DNA from: an uncultured Pelagibacteraceae bacterium
Lineage (GTDB): Bacteria > Pseudomonadota > Alphaproteobacteria > Pelagibacterales > Pelagibacteraceae
Length of the DNA: 60,073 nt
Reading direction: 5' to 3'
NCBI GenBank assembly: GCA_902536575.1
Contig: CACAYA010000002.1
Span: 1-60,073 of the forward strand
Shown: positions 42,525 to 53,600 of the stretch, piece by piece
How positions within the stretch are numbered: the stretch's first letter is position 1
Layout of the letters: every line of letters begins with the position of its first letter
The notes under the pieces: generated by a model
What the model saw: only the letters and a program-made list of their open reading frames with translations
Told to the model about the DNA's origin: nothing
Database searches by the model: none
Program-made: the position numbers and the translations under genes

Positions 42525-43108
42525 TTGATAAATCTACTTCCTGGTGTTGTTATTGGTATAGATTTAAGTGTTTCAGGTAATTTTTTTGGGCTATATACAG
42601 GCACATCTATTTTTAAATGAGATACAATTTTTGTTTTTATTTTTAAAGATTTTTTAGTCGATCTATCTATGATAGATGCAAATCCTAATAAGTGAGCATT
42701 TGCTTTCTTTATTAGTTTAACACATTCTAAACTTGATTTTCCTGTGGTAATAACATCTTCGATAATTAAAACTCTAGCACCTTTATTAATATAAAAACCT
42801 CGTCTGAGTGTAAATTTTCCCTTAACTCGCTCACAAAAAATTGTTTCTTTTTTAAGAAGTCTACCAATTTCATATCCAATAATTATTCCACCCATCGCTG
42901 GAGCTAGAATTAAGTCTATTTTTTTATATTTTTTTTTAATTTGGTTTGCTAATGATTTACAAATTTTTTCAGCTTGGTTCGGGAAACTTAGAAGTTTTGC
43001 GCATTGAATATATTTTGATGAATGCAACCCTGATGATAAAATGAAGTGACCTTCCAATAATGCATTAGTTTTTTTTAAAATATTTAAGGATTTTTTGTGT
43101 GAATGCAT
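42521..43108 (-). CDS. pyrE: Orotate phosphoribosyltransferase
   Basis: Adds phosphoribose to orotate in UMP synthesis. The N-terminal ALLEGHFILSSGLHS segment (about residues 17-31) and the PRPP-binding loop VLIIEDVITTGKSS near 113-126 are typical. The start ATG at 43108 gives the usual lead before ALLEGHF, so the 44-nt overlap with the rel gene appears real. At 195 residues it is normal. Confidence 0.94.
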   Translation of the reverse strand: MHSHKKSLNILKKTNALLEGHFILSSGLHSSKYIQCAKLLSFPNQAEKICKSLANQIKKKYKKIDLILAPAMGGIIIGYEIGRLLKKETIFCERVKGKFTLRRGFYINKGARVLIIEDVITTGKSSLECVKLIKKANAHLLGFASIIDRSTKKSLKIKTKIVSHLKIDVPVYSPKKLPETLKSIPITTPGSRFIK

Positions 43109-44810
43109 TTCTTTTTTCTTCGTGTCTAATTATCTTAAATTTTATACTCTTTTGTTTTAGCACTGCAATAAAATTTGTGAAATTTTTAAGGTTTCTTATA
43201 ATTAATTTAAATTTAAAATTAATGTAGTTTGGATTTTTGCCTACCATTTCTAAACTAGAGATATTTAATTTATGACTTCCAATTAACGAACTTATATCGC
43301 CAAGTTGACCAGGTTTATCAGGTAAAGACATCCATAGCGTTGTATTATATTTTTTAATTTTTTCCTCTTTTTGTTCACCCTTATCATGCCAATAACGTCT
43401 TATGGCAGCTCTAGCTTTTCCAGTTTTAGTAGTAGGTATCCAATGGAGTGATGGGGAATTATTTTTTGATGTGATGATATTTACACGATCACCATTATGC
43501 AGAATTGTTTGAAGATCGCTTTTGTTTCCATTTATTTCACATCCAGTTGCAGAGTTACCAATTTTTGTATGTACAGCATAAGCAAAATCAATAGCGGTCG
43601 CTTCTTTAGGTAATTTGATCACTGAACCTTTAGGTGTAAAACAAAAAACGTTTTCCTGGAACATCTGAAGTTTAGTGTATTCATATGAATGCTCTGGATT
43701 TTCATTTTTTTCTATAATTTCAACTAAATCTTTTAACCAATCATATTCTTTCCAGCTTAATGAACTAAACTTTTCTGAAGATTTATATTTCCAATGTGAT
43801 GCAATACCTCTTTCTGCAAATTCATGCATTTCACTTGTTCTTATTTGAATTTCAATTGGTTTTTTGTTTGAACCAATTACTGAAGTATGAATAGACTCAT
43901 ATCCGTTAATTTTAGGAGAAGATATATAATCTTTAAACTTTCCAGGAATACAATTCCATTTTTTATGAAATATACCTAGCGTTTTATAACAGTCATCAAT
44001 ATTTTTTAAAATTACTCTAAATCCAATAATGTCGGTTACTTGTTCTAGAGAAACTCTTTTTTTTTGAACTTTTCTCCAAATTGAAAATGGAGTTTTTTCT
44101 CTTCCATAAATTTCTGAGTTGATATGATTTTCATTTAATATAGAGCTTAGCTCAAAAGAAAGTTCTTCAAATAAATTTTTCTTATCAAGTTTGATTTCGT
44201 CCAATCTTTTTTTAATTAATTTTCTTGCATCATTATTTAAAATTTCAAAAGATAAATCTTCAAGCTCATCACGGATTCTATGCATCCCCATTCTGTCTGC
44301 AAGTGGTGCATATATTTCCATTGTTTCTTGGGCAATCCTTTTTCTTTTATCCTCCTTAGTTATTGCTTTGATGGTTCTCATATTATGAAGTCGATCAGCA
44401 ATTTTAACTAATAAAACTCTAATATCTTTAGAAGTTGCTAAAATTAATTTTCTAAAATTTTCTGCTTTTGAGTTAAAACTTGCAGTGTTTTCAAATACAG
44501 AAATTTTAGTAACCCCATCTACTAAATCTGCTACCTCAGGTCCAAATTCATTTTTAATTGTCTCATATGTAGCAACAGTATCTTCAATTGTATCATGTAA
44601 TAATCCGGTAGTAATAGTTGCACTATCTAATTTTAATTCAGTAAGAATATTTGCAACCTCAATCGGATGAACAGAGTAAGGGTCACCAGATGCTCTTTTT
44701 TGATTTTGATGTGCCTTAATAGCAAAGTTATATGCTTTATCTAATCTCTCATGATTAAGAAATTTGTTATATACTTTAACTTTATTAATAAGTTCATTAG
44801 AATTCAACAT
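43065..44810 (-). CDS. Bifunctional (p)ppGpp synthetase/hydrolase, short form
   Basis: RelA/SpoT family enzyme of the stringent response, 581 residues. Order: HD hydrolase domain (about 20-195, HDTIED at 72-77 and RLHNMRT near 140), synthetase domain (about 235-345, with GKFKDYISSPK near 290, the Lys-type motif of bifunctional Rel enzymes), TGS domain (about 388-448) and a C-terminal ACT domain (about 490-570). Usual Rel/SpoT proteins are about 700-750 residues; most of the helical region and the zinc-finger/RIS ribosome-binding region between TGS and ACT are missing. It overlaps pyrE by 44 nt. Confidence 0.93.
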   Translation of the reverse strand: MLNSNELINKVKVYNKFLNHERLDKAYNFAIKAHQNQKRASGDPYSVHPIEVANILTELKLDSATITTGLLHDTIEDTVATYETIKNEFGPEVADLVDGVTKISVFENTASFNSKAENFRKLILATSKDIRVLLVKIADRLHNMRTIKAITKEDKRKRIAQETMEIYAPLADRMGMHRIRDELEDLSFEILNNDARKLIKKRLDEIKLDKKNLFEELSFELSSILNENHINSEIYGREKTPFSIWRKVQKKRVSLEQVTDIIGFRVILKNIDDCYKTLGIFHKKWNCIPGKFKDYISSPKINGYESIHTSVIGSNKKPIEIQIRTSEMHEFAERGIASHWKYKSSEKFSSLSWKEYDWLKDLVEIIEKNENPEHSYEYTKLQMFQENVFCFTPKGSVIKLPKEATAIDFAYAVHTKIGNSATGCEINGNKSDLQTILHNGDRVNIITSKNNSPSLHWIPTTKTGKARAAIRRYWHDKGEQKEEKIKKYNTTLWMSLPDKPGQLGDISSLIGSHKLNISSLEMVGKNPNYINFKFKLIIRNLKNFTNFIAVLKQKSIKFKIIRHEEKRNAFTQKILKYFKKN

Positions 44811-44829
44811 TCTTTATTATATCATTAAA

Positions 44830-45348
44830 TTAAATTTGTTTAATAGATGTAATATCGTCCACAGGAAGTAATGAAATTAGGGTCTTAATATCTAATTTTT
44901 TTGATGGGTGTTTCCAGTTTTTTTCAATCTCAAACAAGGGGAGTAAAACAAAATTTCTTTTATGCATTCTTTTATGAGGTAAATTTAGCTTACTTTTGAT
45001 ATTTATTTTCATTCCATGAAAATCAATAATGTCAATATCACATATACGGGGAGAGTTTTTTTTTGATTTTTTTCTACCTAAGCTGATCTCAATTTTTTTA
45101 CAAATATTGAGCAAACATAAAGGATCATCATAACTAATAATTTTCAATATTATATTTAAATATTTTGGATAATTGGGGTTAGGCCATGATGGTGTTTCAT
45201 AGTATTTTGAAATTGAAACAAATTTTATATTATTTTCTTTCAAAAGAAATTTAGCTTTTTCAATATTTTCACTTCTAACACCAAGATTTGATCCTATGCC
45301 TAAATAAACAATTTTAGCTAGATTTTCTGATATATCTTGATTTTTCAC
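44830..45348 (-). CDS. folK: 2-amino-4-hydroxy-6-hydroxymethyldihydropteridine diphosphokinase
   Basis: Pyrophosphorylates hydroxymethyl-dihydropterin in folate synthesis. [16 protein letters not shown] is at about residues 14-29 and the active-site [14 protein letters not shown] near 100, with [17 protein letters not shown] features near 130 (RNFVLLPL). I chose GTG at 45348 (172 residues), which puts the conserved core near the N-terminus; an ATG at 45408 would add 20 unrelated residues and overlap smpB by 95 nt. It stands where rpoZ is found in related genomes. Confidence 0.88.
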   Translation of the reverse strand: MKNQDISENLAKIVYLGIGSNLGVRSENIEKAKFLLKENNIKFVSISKYYETPSWPNPNYPKYLNIILKIISYDDPLCLLNICKKIEISLGRKKSKKNSPRICDIDIIDFHGMKINIKSKLNLPHKRMHKRNFVLLPLFEIEKNWKHPSKKLDIKTLISLLPVDDITSIKQI

Positions 45349-45784
45349 GGTTCCAATCTCTGTTTTTTTTTGTAGCTCTTTTATCGTATTGTTTTTTCCC
45401 TTTAGCAACTGCTAGTTCAATTTTAGCTTTACCTTTTTTAAAGTACATTTTTGTAGGTACAATGGTAAAGCCGTCTCTTTGCATTTTTCCAATAAGTTTA
45501 TTTATCTCTCTTTTGTTTAACAAAAGTTTTCTTGCATCTGTTGGATTGTGATTTGAATAGCTTGCTTGTTTATATGGAGAAATATGTGAATTAATAAGTA
45601 CTATTTCACCTTTTTTTTCAACTGCATATGCATCCGCTATATTAACTTTACCATCTCTGATAGACTTAATTTCAGAACCTTTTAAAACTATTCCTGCCTC
45701 TAAAAAATCTTCAAAAAAATAATTGAAACTTGCTTTTCTGTTTAAACAAATAATCTTTAAACCAGAATTGGTTTTTTTGTTCAT
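45314..45784 (-). CDS. smpB: SsrA-binding protein SmpB
   Basis: Binds tmRNA and brings it to stalled ribosomes. The N-terminal NRKASFNYF segment near residue 16, [16 protein letters not shown] near 34-49, and the [22 protein letters not shown] core near 110-131 (landmarks [17 protein letters not shown]) are conserved; the C-terminal basic tail is [14 protein letters not shown]. At 156 residues it is normal. It is directly downstream of dapA and overlaps folK. Confidence 0.95.
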   Translation of the reverse strand: MNKKTNSGLKIICLNRKASFNYFFEDFLEAGIVLKGSEIKSIRDGKVNIADAYAVEKKGEIVLINSHISPYKQASYSNHNPTDARKLLLNKREINKLIGKMQRDGFTIVPTKMYFKKGKAKIELAVAKGKKQYDKRATKKNRDWNREKSRYIRKSS

Positions 45785-46665
45785 TAAATAAGTTTTGCAG
45801 ACTCTATGGCTTTTTTTATAATTATTTTATTCTCTTCTGTAACTTTAACCAATGGTAATCTAACTTCATCGTCACACAAATTCATTAGTTTGGCAGCATA
45901 TTTTACTGGACTAGGGTTGCTCTCTACAAACATTGCAGTATGTACTGGTTGTAAAATGTCGTCTAATTCTTTTGCTTTAGCAAGACACTCGTCATTTTTT
46001 GATGTTGAATTTTTTTGAAATTCTGAGCAAAGCTTAGGTGCTATATTTGCAGTTACACTAATAGTCCCAACGCCTCCTCTTTTATTAAATTCAAATGCGT
46101 TATCATCGTTTCCTGTTAATTGAATAAAATCATTACCCATTTTCTTTAACTGTTGATCAACTCTGTCTAAATCACCAGTGGCATCTTTTACACCAACAAT
46201 ATTCTTTAATTCATATAGTCTTGCCATTGTATCAACTGACATATCAATTACTGACCTCCCCGGTATATTGTAAATTATAATAGGAATTCCACATTTGTCA
46301 TTAATAGCTTTATAATGTTGATATAGTCCCTCTTGAGTGGGCTTGTTATAATATGGTGTTACAATTAATGCACCATTTGCACCTGCCTTTTCAGCATGAG
46401 AAGTTAGAGAAATGGCCTCCTCAGTAGAGTTAGAGCCCGTACCAGCGATAACTGGTATTTTTCCATTACTCTCTTTAATGCATAAATCAATCACACGCTC
46501 ATGTTCAGTATGGCTGAGGGTTGGAGACTCTCCAGTAGTACCTGCAGGGACTAGTCCAGACGTACCATTGTCAATATGAAAATGAATTAGCTTTATATAT
46601 GCATCTTCATCTAGTCCATTATTCTTAAATGGAGTGATTAAGGCAACATTTGATCCTTTGAACAT
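45784..46665 (-). CDS. dapA: 4-hydroxy-tetrahydrodipicolinate synthase
   Basis: First committed step of the lysine/diaminopimelate pathway. [13 protein letters not shown] near residue 43, the [12 protein letters not shown] segment with the catalytic tyrosine near 133, and the Schiff-base lysine in VGVKDATGD near 160 are all present. At 293 residues it is typical. It heads the dapA-smpB-folK-rel-pyrE-pdxJ-acpS-lepB-rnc-recO run and is divergent from the transglycosylase gene with a 43-nt gap. Confidence 0.96.
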   Translation of the reverse strand: MFKGSNVALITPFKNNGLDEDAYIKLIHFHIDNGTSGLVPAGTTGESPTLSHTEHERVIDLCIKESNGKIPVIAGTGSNSTEEAISLTSHAEKAGANGALIVTPYYNKPTQEGLYQHYKAINDKCGIPIIIYNIPGRSVIDMSVDTMARLYELKNIVGVKDATGDLDRVDQQLKKMGNDFIQLTGNDDNAFEFNKRGGVGTISVTANIAPKLCSEFQKNSTSKNDECLAKAKELDDILQPVHTAMFVESNPSPVKYAAKLMNLCDDEVRLPLVKVTEENKIIIKKAIESAKLI

Positions 46666-46708
46666 AAATACTTATAACATAGTTTAGAGATTCATATACT
46701 AAAAGATT

Positions 46709-48913
46709 ATGTGCAAAAAAATATTATTTATTCTTGGAATGGTCTTATTTGTTTCTCTTAAAATAACTAACCTTTACTCAGAGACCATACAAATTATTCC
46801 TCCTCAAAAACCTACTTTATCATCAGAAGAGATAATTAAAAAAATATCAAAAAATATTATTACTCCTCTTAAAAAACCTACGAAATTAAAAAAAGTTGTT
46901 GTTAAGGAAATAAAAGAGAAAAAATTAAGTTTTAAAATTCCTAAAAAAAAACCAAGCGTTGCAGGAGTAACAACTACTAAAAACATTAAAATATCTAAAT
47001 ATTATAGCAAAAAAGATTTTGGTTTGGCAAAAAAAGCGATTTCTGAAATGCAAAAAAGTAAATGGACTTCAGCTTTAAATATTTCCAAAAAAGCTAAAGA
47101 TAAATCTATTTATAATTTTATTCAATGGAGACATCTATTAACAACTGGAAATCAAGCCTCTTTTTACGATTATAAGGTTTTTATAGACAGTAATCCTGAA
47201 TATCCAAGAATTGATAGATTAAGATATTTGGCGGAACATAAATTGTCTACGGCTAATGTTTCTCCCAAGAAGATCATTAAATGGTTTGGAGCTAACAAAC
47301 CGCTTAGTGGATATGGTAAAATGATATTAGGTGAAAGTCACCTATTAATTGGTGATAAATCTAAGGGTACAAATTTAATTAAAGAAGGTTGGATTACAGC
47401 AAAATTATCTAGGAATGATTTAAAGTTTTTTAGAAAAAAATTTAAAAAAAATCTAAATGCAGATGATTATATTAAAAGAGCAGATTATCTTGCATGGAAT
47501 GGAAAACATTGGGATCTTAAAAGACTAACAAGATATTTACCAAAAGATTACGAGCTTTTATATACGGCTAGACAAATACTAATAAGTAAGGGATATGGAG
47601 TTGATCAAGCAATTAAAAATGTACCACAAAAATTTAAAAATGATGCAGGTCTTAATTATGATCGTTTGAAATGGAGAAGAAAAAAAGGTCGTGTAGACTC
47701 TTCAACAGAGATTCTACTAAAAATTAGAAATGATAAAGATTATTTAGTAATGCCAGAAAAATGGTGGAAAGAAAGAGAAATAATTTCACGGGCTCTAATT
47801 TATAAAAAAAAATACGAAATTGCTTATAAAATTTCAAGTAATCACGGTATGACTAAAGGGTCAGACTTTGCAGCAGCAGAGTGGATGAGTGGCTGGATAG
47901 CTTTGAGTTTTTTAAATGACCCTTTAACAGCAAAAAATCATTTTAAAAATTTTTATGACAACGTTAACTATCCAATTAGTTCCTCTAGAGGAGCTTATTG
48001 GCTTGCTAGTGCATATGAGAGACTTGGAGATAAAGAGCAATCGAATAAATGGTATTTAGAAGCATCAAAATATTTAACTACTTATTATGGTCAATTAGCA
48101 TTTTTAAAAATCAATCCAAATGGAAAATTTGAACTTAATAAAGACATGGAAGTTGATAAAAAATATCGACTTATTTTTTTTAATAAAGAACTGGTTAAAA
48201 TTATTTATCTTTTAGATGAGCTTAAAAAAGATAAATATACTAAATTTATTTTAAGACATCTGGCCAATGATGATATTTCCAAAGGTAGTGAAATACTAGC
48301 AGCTGAACTTGCAACAAATATAAATAGATATGACTTTGCTATACAAGTTTCTAAAATTGCTTCCTATCAAAAAAGGTTTCATAATAAATTTAATTATCCA
48401 ATTATTAGTACGCCAAAAAGTATTAATGGAAGAAAAATCCCAGATAGTGCTTTAATTTTATCTATTATAAGACAAGAAAGTGAGTTTGATTTAGAAGCCA
48501 GCAGTCACGCAGGTGCAAAAGGATTAATGCAACTAATGCCCTACACCGCAAAATTAGTTTCTAAACAAGCAAAACTTCCTTATTCAAAATCAAGATTAAC
48601 TACTGATCCTGAATATAATATCAATTTAGGTTCTCATTATATTGCAGGCCTTATCTTGCAATATGATGGTGCGTACCCTTTTGCAGTTGCCGCTTATAAT
48701 GCAGGACCAAACCGAGTTAAGTATTGGAAAAAAATTAATAAAAATCCACAAAAGAAACAAATTAATTATGTTGATTGGGTTGAGTTAATAAAATTTAGGG
48801 AAACACGAAACTATGTTCAGCGGGTAATGGAAAACTACAATGTTTACAGATATATATTAGAACAAAGGCCTATTCCAATGAGAAATTTCTTTAAAGATCG
48901 TCCTCTATTTTAA
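46709..48913 (+). CDS. Soluble lytic murein transglycosylase (Slt family)
   Basis: A 734-residue periplasmic enzyme that cleaves peptidoglycan glycan strands. A signal peptide (about residues 4-24) is followed by a Lys/Pro-rich linker, a long superhelical U-domain (about 95-560) and a C-terminal lysozyme-like domain: catalytic Glu in IIRQESEFD near 592, GAKGLMQLMPYTA near 606 and AVAAYNAGPNRV near 662. At its 3' end the stop codon directly abuts the tRNA-Ser gene on the other strand. Confidence 0.93.
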   Translation: MCKKILFILGMVLFVSLKITNLYSETIQIIPPQKPTLSSEEIIKKISKNIITPLKKPTKLKKVVVKEIKEKKLSFKIPKKKPSVAGVTTTKNIKISKYYSKKDFGLAKKAISEMQKSKWTSALNISKKAKDKSIYNFIQWRHLLTTGNQASFYDYKVFIDSNPEYPRIDRLRYLAEHKLSTANVSPKKIIKWFGANKPLSGYGKMILGESHLLIGDKSKGTNLIKEGWITAKLSRNDLKFFRKKFKKNLNADDYIKRADYLAWNGKHWDLKRLTRYLPKDYELLYTARQILISKGYGVDQAIKNVPQKFKNDAGLNYDRLKWRRKKGRVDSSTEILLKIRNDKDYLVMPEKWWKEREIISRALIYKKKYEIAYKISSNHGMTKGSDFAAAEWMSGWIALSFLNDPLTAKNHFKNFYDNVNYPISSSRGAYWLASAYERLGDKEQSNKWYLEASKYLTTYYGQLAFLKINPNGKFELNKDMEVDKKYRLIFFNKELVKIIYLLDELKKDKYTKFILRHLANDDISKGSEILAAELATNINRYDFAIQVSKIASYQKRFHNKFNYPIISTPKSINGRKIPDSALILSIIRQESEFDLEASSHAGAKGLMQLMPYTAKLVSKQAKLPYSKSRLTTDPEYNINLGSHYIAGLILQYDGAYPFAVAAYNAGPNRVKYWKKINKNPQKKQINYVDWVELIKFRETRNYVQRVMENYNVYRYILEQRPIPMRNFFKDRPLF

Positions 48914-49005
48914 TGGCGGAAGAGGAGGGATTCGAACCCTCGGTACAAGTTTCCTCGCACGGTCATTTAGCAAACGACTGGTTTCAGCCTCTCACCCACT
49001 CTTCC
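48914..49005 (-). tRNA. tRNA-Ser (anticodon GCT)
   Basis: A 92-nt class II tRNA with a long variable arm, minus strand. The acceptor GGAAGAG (49005-48999) pairs with CTCTTCC (48924-48918), discriminator G, encoded CCA (48916-48914). The anticodon arm GTCGT-TTGCTAA-ATGAC gives anticodon GCT, and the T-loop GGTTCGAATCC is present. It directly follows the transglycosylase stop codon. Confidence 0.97.
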
Positions 49006-49017
49006 GTATGACATTGT

Positions 49018-49045
49018 GTAATAAGCGATTGTATTGAAAATTCAA
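49018..49045 (-). promoter_or_regulatory. Promoter for tRNA-Ser
   Basis: Minus strand: TTGAAT (49045-49040), 16 nt, TATTAC (49023-49018). Initiation would fall about 5-7 nt before the mature tRNA 5' end. It shares the 67-nt spacer with the soxB start region on the + strand. Confidence 0.55.
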
Positions 49046-49072
49046 TCTTTATAAAGTAATTATTCAAGTAAT

Positions 49073-50326
49073 ATGAGAAATAAGTACTCTATATTTTCTT
49101 TATTTAAAAATGCTTTGTCGTATCATGAAAATTGGCAAAGAGCCTGGAAAGATCCAGCGCCTAAAAAAGAATATGATGCTGTAATTGTTGGTGGCGGTGG
49201 TCACGGTTTAGCAACAGCATATTACCTAGCAAAAAAGCATAATATGCAAAATATTGCTGTTGTAGAAAAAGGTTGGATTGGTGGTGGAAACACCGGTCGT
49301 AATACAACAATTATTAGATCAAATTATTTATGGGACGCTAGTGCAGGTTTGTATGATCATGCCTTAAAAATATGGGAAGGTTTATCACAAGAACTAAATT
49401 ATAATGTTATGTTTAGTCAAAGAGGTGTAATGAATCTTGCTCACAATTTACAAGATGTAAGAGATTTAAAAAGAAGAACTCATGCTAACAGACTGAATGG
49501 AATAGATGCGGTTTATTTAAACACTAAGGAAGTAAAAAAATTTTGTCCAATTATAAATACATCGCAAGATATTAGATATCCTGTTTTGGGTGGTACTTTA
49601 CAAAGAAGAGCTGGCACAGCTAGACATGATGCAGTTGCATGGGGATATGCAAGGGGTGCAGATGAAATGGGAGTTGATATTATTCAAAACTGTGAAGTTA
49701 AAGGTATCAAGAGAAGTGGTGATACAGTTGAGGGTATAGAAACAACAAAAGGATTTATTAAAACTAAAAAAATTGGTGTAGTTGCAGCAGGACATTCAAG
49801 CGTTGTTGCTAATATGGCAGGTTTAAAACTTCCACTTGAAAGTAAACCATTGCAAGCATTAGTTTCTGAACCTGTGAAACCAATTATTGACACTGTTGTT
49901 ATGTCAAATGCTGTTCATGCATATGTTAGTCAATCAGATAAAGGTGAGCTAGTTATAGGTGCTGGTACAGATGATTATATTTCTTATTCTCAAAAAGGTA
50001 GTCATCAAATTGTAGAAGGGACTTTGAATGCAATTTTAGAACTATATCCAATTTTTAGTCGTATGAAAATGCTAAGGCAATGGGGTGGTATTGTTGATAT
50101 ATGCCCTGATGCAAGTCCTATTCTAAGTAAAACATCAATCAAAGGATTATATTTTAATTGTGGTTGGGGTACAGGTGGATTTAAAGCGACACCTGGTTCT
50201 GGAGACTTATTTGCTCATACTATTGCTAATGACGAACCACATAAACTTAATGCTGCATTTAATTTAAATAGATTTGTAAGTGGTGACCTTGTAGATGAAC
50301 ATGGTGCTGCAGCAGTTGCACATTAA
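49073..50326 (+). CDS. soxB: Sarcosine oxidase subunit beta
   Basis: FAD/FMN-carrying subunit of heterotetrameric sarcosine oxidase, which demethylates sarcosine (N-methylglycine) to glycine. The dinucleotide-binding [19 protein letters not shown] segment is at about residues 35-53; the family's [18 protein letters not shown] segment (landmarks [13 protein letters not shown]) near 72 and a [14 protein letters not shown] segment near 364 are typical. At 417 residues it is standard. The order B-D-A-G with overlapping ends is the usual sox operon. Confidence 0.95.
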   Translation: MRNKYSIFSLFKNALSYHENWQRAWKDPAPKKEYDAVIVGGGGHGLATAYYLAKKHNMQNIAVVEKGWIGGGNTGRNTTIIRSNYLWDASAGLYDHALKIWEGLSQELNYNVMFSQRGVMNLAHNLQDVRDLKRRTHANRLNGIDAVYLNTKEVKKFCPIINTSQDIRYPVLGGTLQRRAGTARHDAVAWGYARGADEMGVDIIQNCEVKGIKRSGDTVEGIETTKGFIKTKKIGVVAAGHSSVVANMAGLKLPLESKPLQALVSEPVKPIIDTVVMSNAVHAYVSQSDKGELVIGAGTDDYISYSQKGSHQIVEGTLNAILELYPIFSRMKMLRQWGGIVDICPDASPILSKTSIKGLYFNCGWGTGGFKATPGSGDLFAHTIANDEPHKLNAAFNLNRFVSGDLVDEHGAAAVAH

Positions 50327-50601
50327 TGTTTTTAATTAATTGTCCGTATTGTGGAGAAAGAGATCAGCAAGAATTTAAAGCTGGTGGAGAAGCTCACATT
50401 GAAAGACCCAAACAACCAACTGAATTAAGTGATGATGAATGGGCAGAATATTTATTTATGAGAAAAAATATTAAAGGTGTGCAGTTTGAAAGATGGAACC
50501 ATGCTCATGGTTGTCGTAAATGGTTTAATATGGCCAGAGATACATCTAATGATGAAATAAAAGCAATTTATAAAATGGGTGAAAAACCACCAACACAATA
50601 A
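50326..50601 (+). CDS. soxD: Sarcosine oxidase subunit delta
   Basis: Small zinc-binding subunit (91 residues) of heterotetrameric sarcosine oxidase. The zinc ligands are visible as CPYCGERD near residue 6-9, a histidine in GGEAHIERP near 25, and HAHGCRKWFNMARDT with Cys near 63. Its start overlaps the soxB stop by 1 nt and its stop is 1 nt before the soxA ATG. Confidence 0.94.
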   Translation: MFLINCPYCGERDQQEFKAGGEAHIERPKQPTELSDDEWAEYLFMRKNIKGVQFERWNHAHGCRKWFNMARDTSNDEIKAIYKMGEKPPTQ

Positions 50602-50602
50602 A

Positions 50603-53600
50603 ATGACACAAAATCTAAGAGTAAAATCAAGTGAATTTATAGATGAGACTAATAGAATTTCCTTTAAGTTTGATGGAAAAACATACTATGGTTTTAAAGG
50701 AGATACTTTAGCATCTGCTTTAATAGCAAATAATATTCATTTAGTTGGTAGAAGTTTTAAATATCATCGACCACGAGGAATTATGACTTCTGGTTCTGAG
50801 GAACCGAATGCAATTGTTCAAATAAATCCTAATTCAAATATTACAGAACCTAATGCAAGAGCAACAGAAATAGAAATTTACGAAGGTTTAGAAGCATCTA
50901 GCCAAAATTGTTGGCCAAGTGTTAATTTTGATATAGGTGGAATAAACAATTTTTTAGCTCCCCTCTTTCCAGCAGGCTTTTATTATAAAACTTTTATGTG
51001 GCCTAAAAGTTTTTGGGAAAAGTATGAATTTTTAATTAGACATTCTGCAGGTCTTGGCAAATCTCCAAATACAAGAGATCCCGATATATATGACCATAGA
51101 AATATTCATTGTGATGTATTAGTTGTGGGTGCCGGTATATCTGGAATATTAGCAGCAAGAAATGCAGCAAAAAATAATTTCAAAACATTACTTTTAGATG
51201 AAAAGAATGAACTTGGTGGATCAACAATATTTGAAGCGAATGAAGACAATAAAATTAACAATAATTTAGCATCTGAATGGTTGAAAAAAGAAATTAACGA
51301 ACTTAAGAATATTAAGAATCTTGAGATTAAAACTAGAACAAGCGTAGCAGCATATCATCAATATAATTATTTACTTGCTAGAGAAAATTTAACAGATCAT
51401 TTAGACAAAAAAGATAAAAAAAATAAGATTAGACAACGACTTCTTAAGATTAGAGCTAAAAAAGTGATTTTAGCAACTGGTGCACTAGAAAGACCTTTAA
51501 TTTTTAATAATAATGATAGACCTGGTATCATGCTCTCTTCAGCTATTAAAAAATATAGTAATTTCTATGGTGTTGTATGTGGAACTAAAAATATTTTTTT
51601 CACAAATAATGATAGTGCTTATGAAAGTGCTTTATCATTGCATAATAAAGGAATTAAGGTTGAAGCTGTTATAGATATAAGGGAAAATTCTGATGCAAAA
51701 ATAATTAAAAAAATTAGTGATGCCGGCATAAAAATATACTGGTCACATACAATTGTTGATACTAAAGGATATAAAAGGATAAGTAGCATATCTATAATGA
51801 GACTTTCAAATGACGGTACATCTGTTACTGGCAGTAAAATTTCTATTTCTTGTGATTGCTTAGGCATTGCAGGCGGTTGGACACCTGCCGTACATTTATG
51901 CACACAATCTGGTAGTAAACTAACCTTTGATGAAGAACGAAAAATTTTTATTCCTAAAGCCGATACAAAAGAACAAATTAGTGTTGGCTCCTGCGGGGGC
52001 GACTTTGAATTAGACGAAATAATTAAAAATTTAAATTATAAATTAAAAAATTTTTTAAATATCAATAAAACTGATTTTGACAGTATTGCTTTAGAAAATG
52101 ATCATGAAACCTCAAAAAGAAATATTTGGCTTTTACCCTCTGATCAGAGTATTGGTAAGACTAAGCCTTTTGTAGATTATCAAAATGATGCTACTGCAAA
52201 AGACATAAAACTCGCATTAAGAGAAGGCTTTAGATCAATCGAGCATGTTAAAAGATATACAACAACAGGAATGGGCACTGACCAAGGTAAACTTGGAAAT
52301 ATGCATGCTTTAGGAATCATTGCAGATACAGCAGGTGTAAAAATGGGAGAATTAGGGACGACAACTTTTAGACCACCATACACTCCACTAACCTTTGGAA
52401 CTATTGTTGGAAGAAATGTAGGAAAATTTTTTGATACATTTCGAAGAACTCCCATGAATGATTGGCACATTAAAAATAAAGCTGAATTTGAAAATGTTGG
52501 TCAGTGGAAAAGATCTTGGTATTACCCTAAAGAAGATGAAACAATGCATCAAGCCGTTCAAAGAGAAAGTAAAGCAGCTAGACAGAGTGCTGGAATATTA
52601 GACGCTTCTACCTTAGGTAAAATTGATATTCAGGGAAGTGATGCTTCTGAATTTTTAAATAGAGTTTATACCAATGCATGGTCAAAACTTGCTATTGGTA
52701 AATGCAGATATGGATTGATGCTTAATGAGGACGGTATGGTTTATGATGATGGTGTTACGACAAGACTAGGTGAAAATCATTATATTATGACTACTACAAC
52801 AGGTGGTGCCGCAAATGTTATGGGGAAACTTGAAGATTACCTTCAGACTGAATGGCCCGAGTTAGACGTATATTTAACTTCTGTTACAGATCATTTTGCA
52901 ACAGCTAGCTTATGTGGTCCTAACAGTAAAAAAATTTTAAATAAAATTATTCCTGATTTAGATTTATCAGATGACAATTTCCCCCACATGTCTTTTAAAG
53001 AAGTATTAATTGATAAAATCAAATGTAGAGTTATGAGAATAAGTTTTACGGGTGAGCTTAGTTATGAGATTAATGCACCAGCAAGTTATGGAGAAGCTAT
53101 ATGGGAAAAATGTATAGAGGCCGGAAAAGAATTTAATATTACTCCCTATGGAACAGAGACAATGCATTTATTAAGAGCAGAAAAAGGTTTTATAATTGTA
53201 GGTCAAGATACAGATGGAACAATGACACCTAATGATCTTCAAATGGACTGGATTGTAAGTAAGAAAAAATATGACTTTATTGGAAAAAGATCACTTTATA
53301 GATCTGACACAATGAAACAAAATAGAAAACAATTAGTAGGTTTATTGACTGAAGATCCAAATATTGTTTTAGAAGAAGGCGCTCAAATTGTTTCTGAATT
53401 AAATCAAAAACCAGTTGAAATGCTTGGTCATGTAACATCAAGTTATTTCAGTCCAAATCTTAACAAATCAATTGCTCTAGCAGTTGTTAAAGATGGAAAA
53501 AATATGAGAGGTAAAAAACTTTTTATTCCAATGGAAAATAAAAATATTAGTGTCACAGTTTCAAATACTATTTTTTTTGATGAAGAAAATAAAAGGATAA

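Noticed and set aside
49006..49072. Glycine riboswitch before soxB
   Set aside because: The leader is too short and AT-rich, with no paired aptamer motifs.
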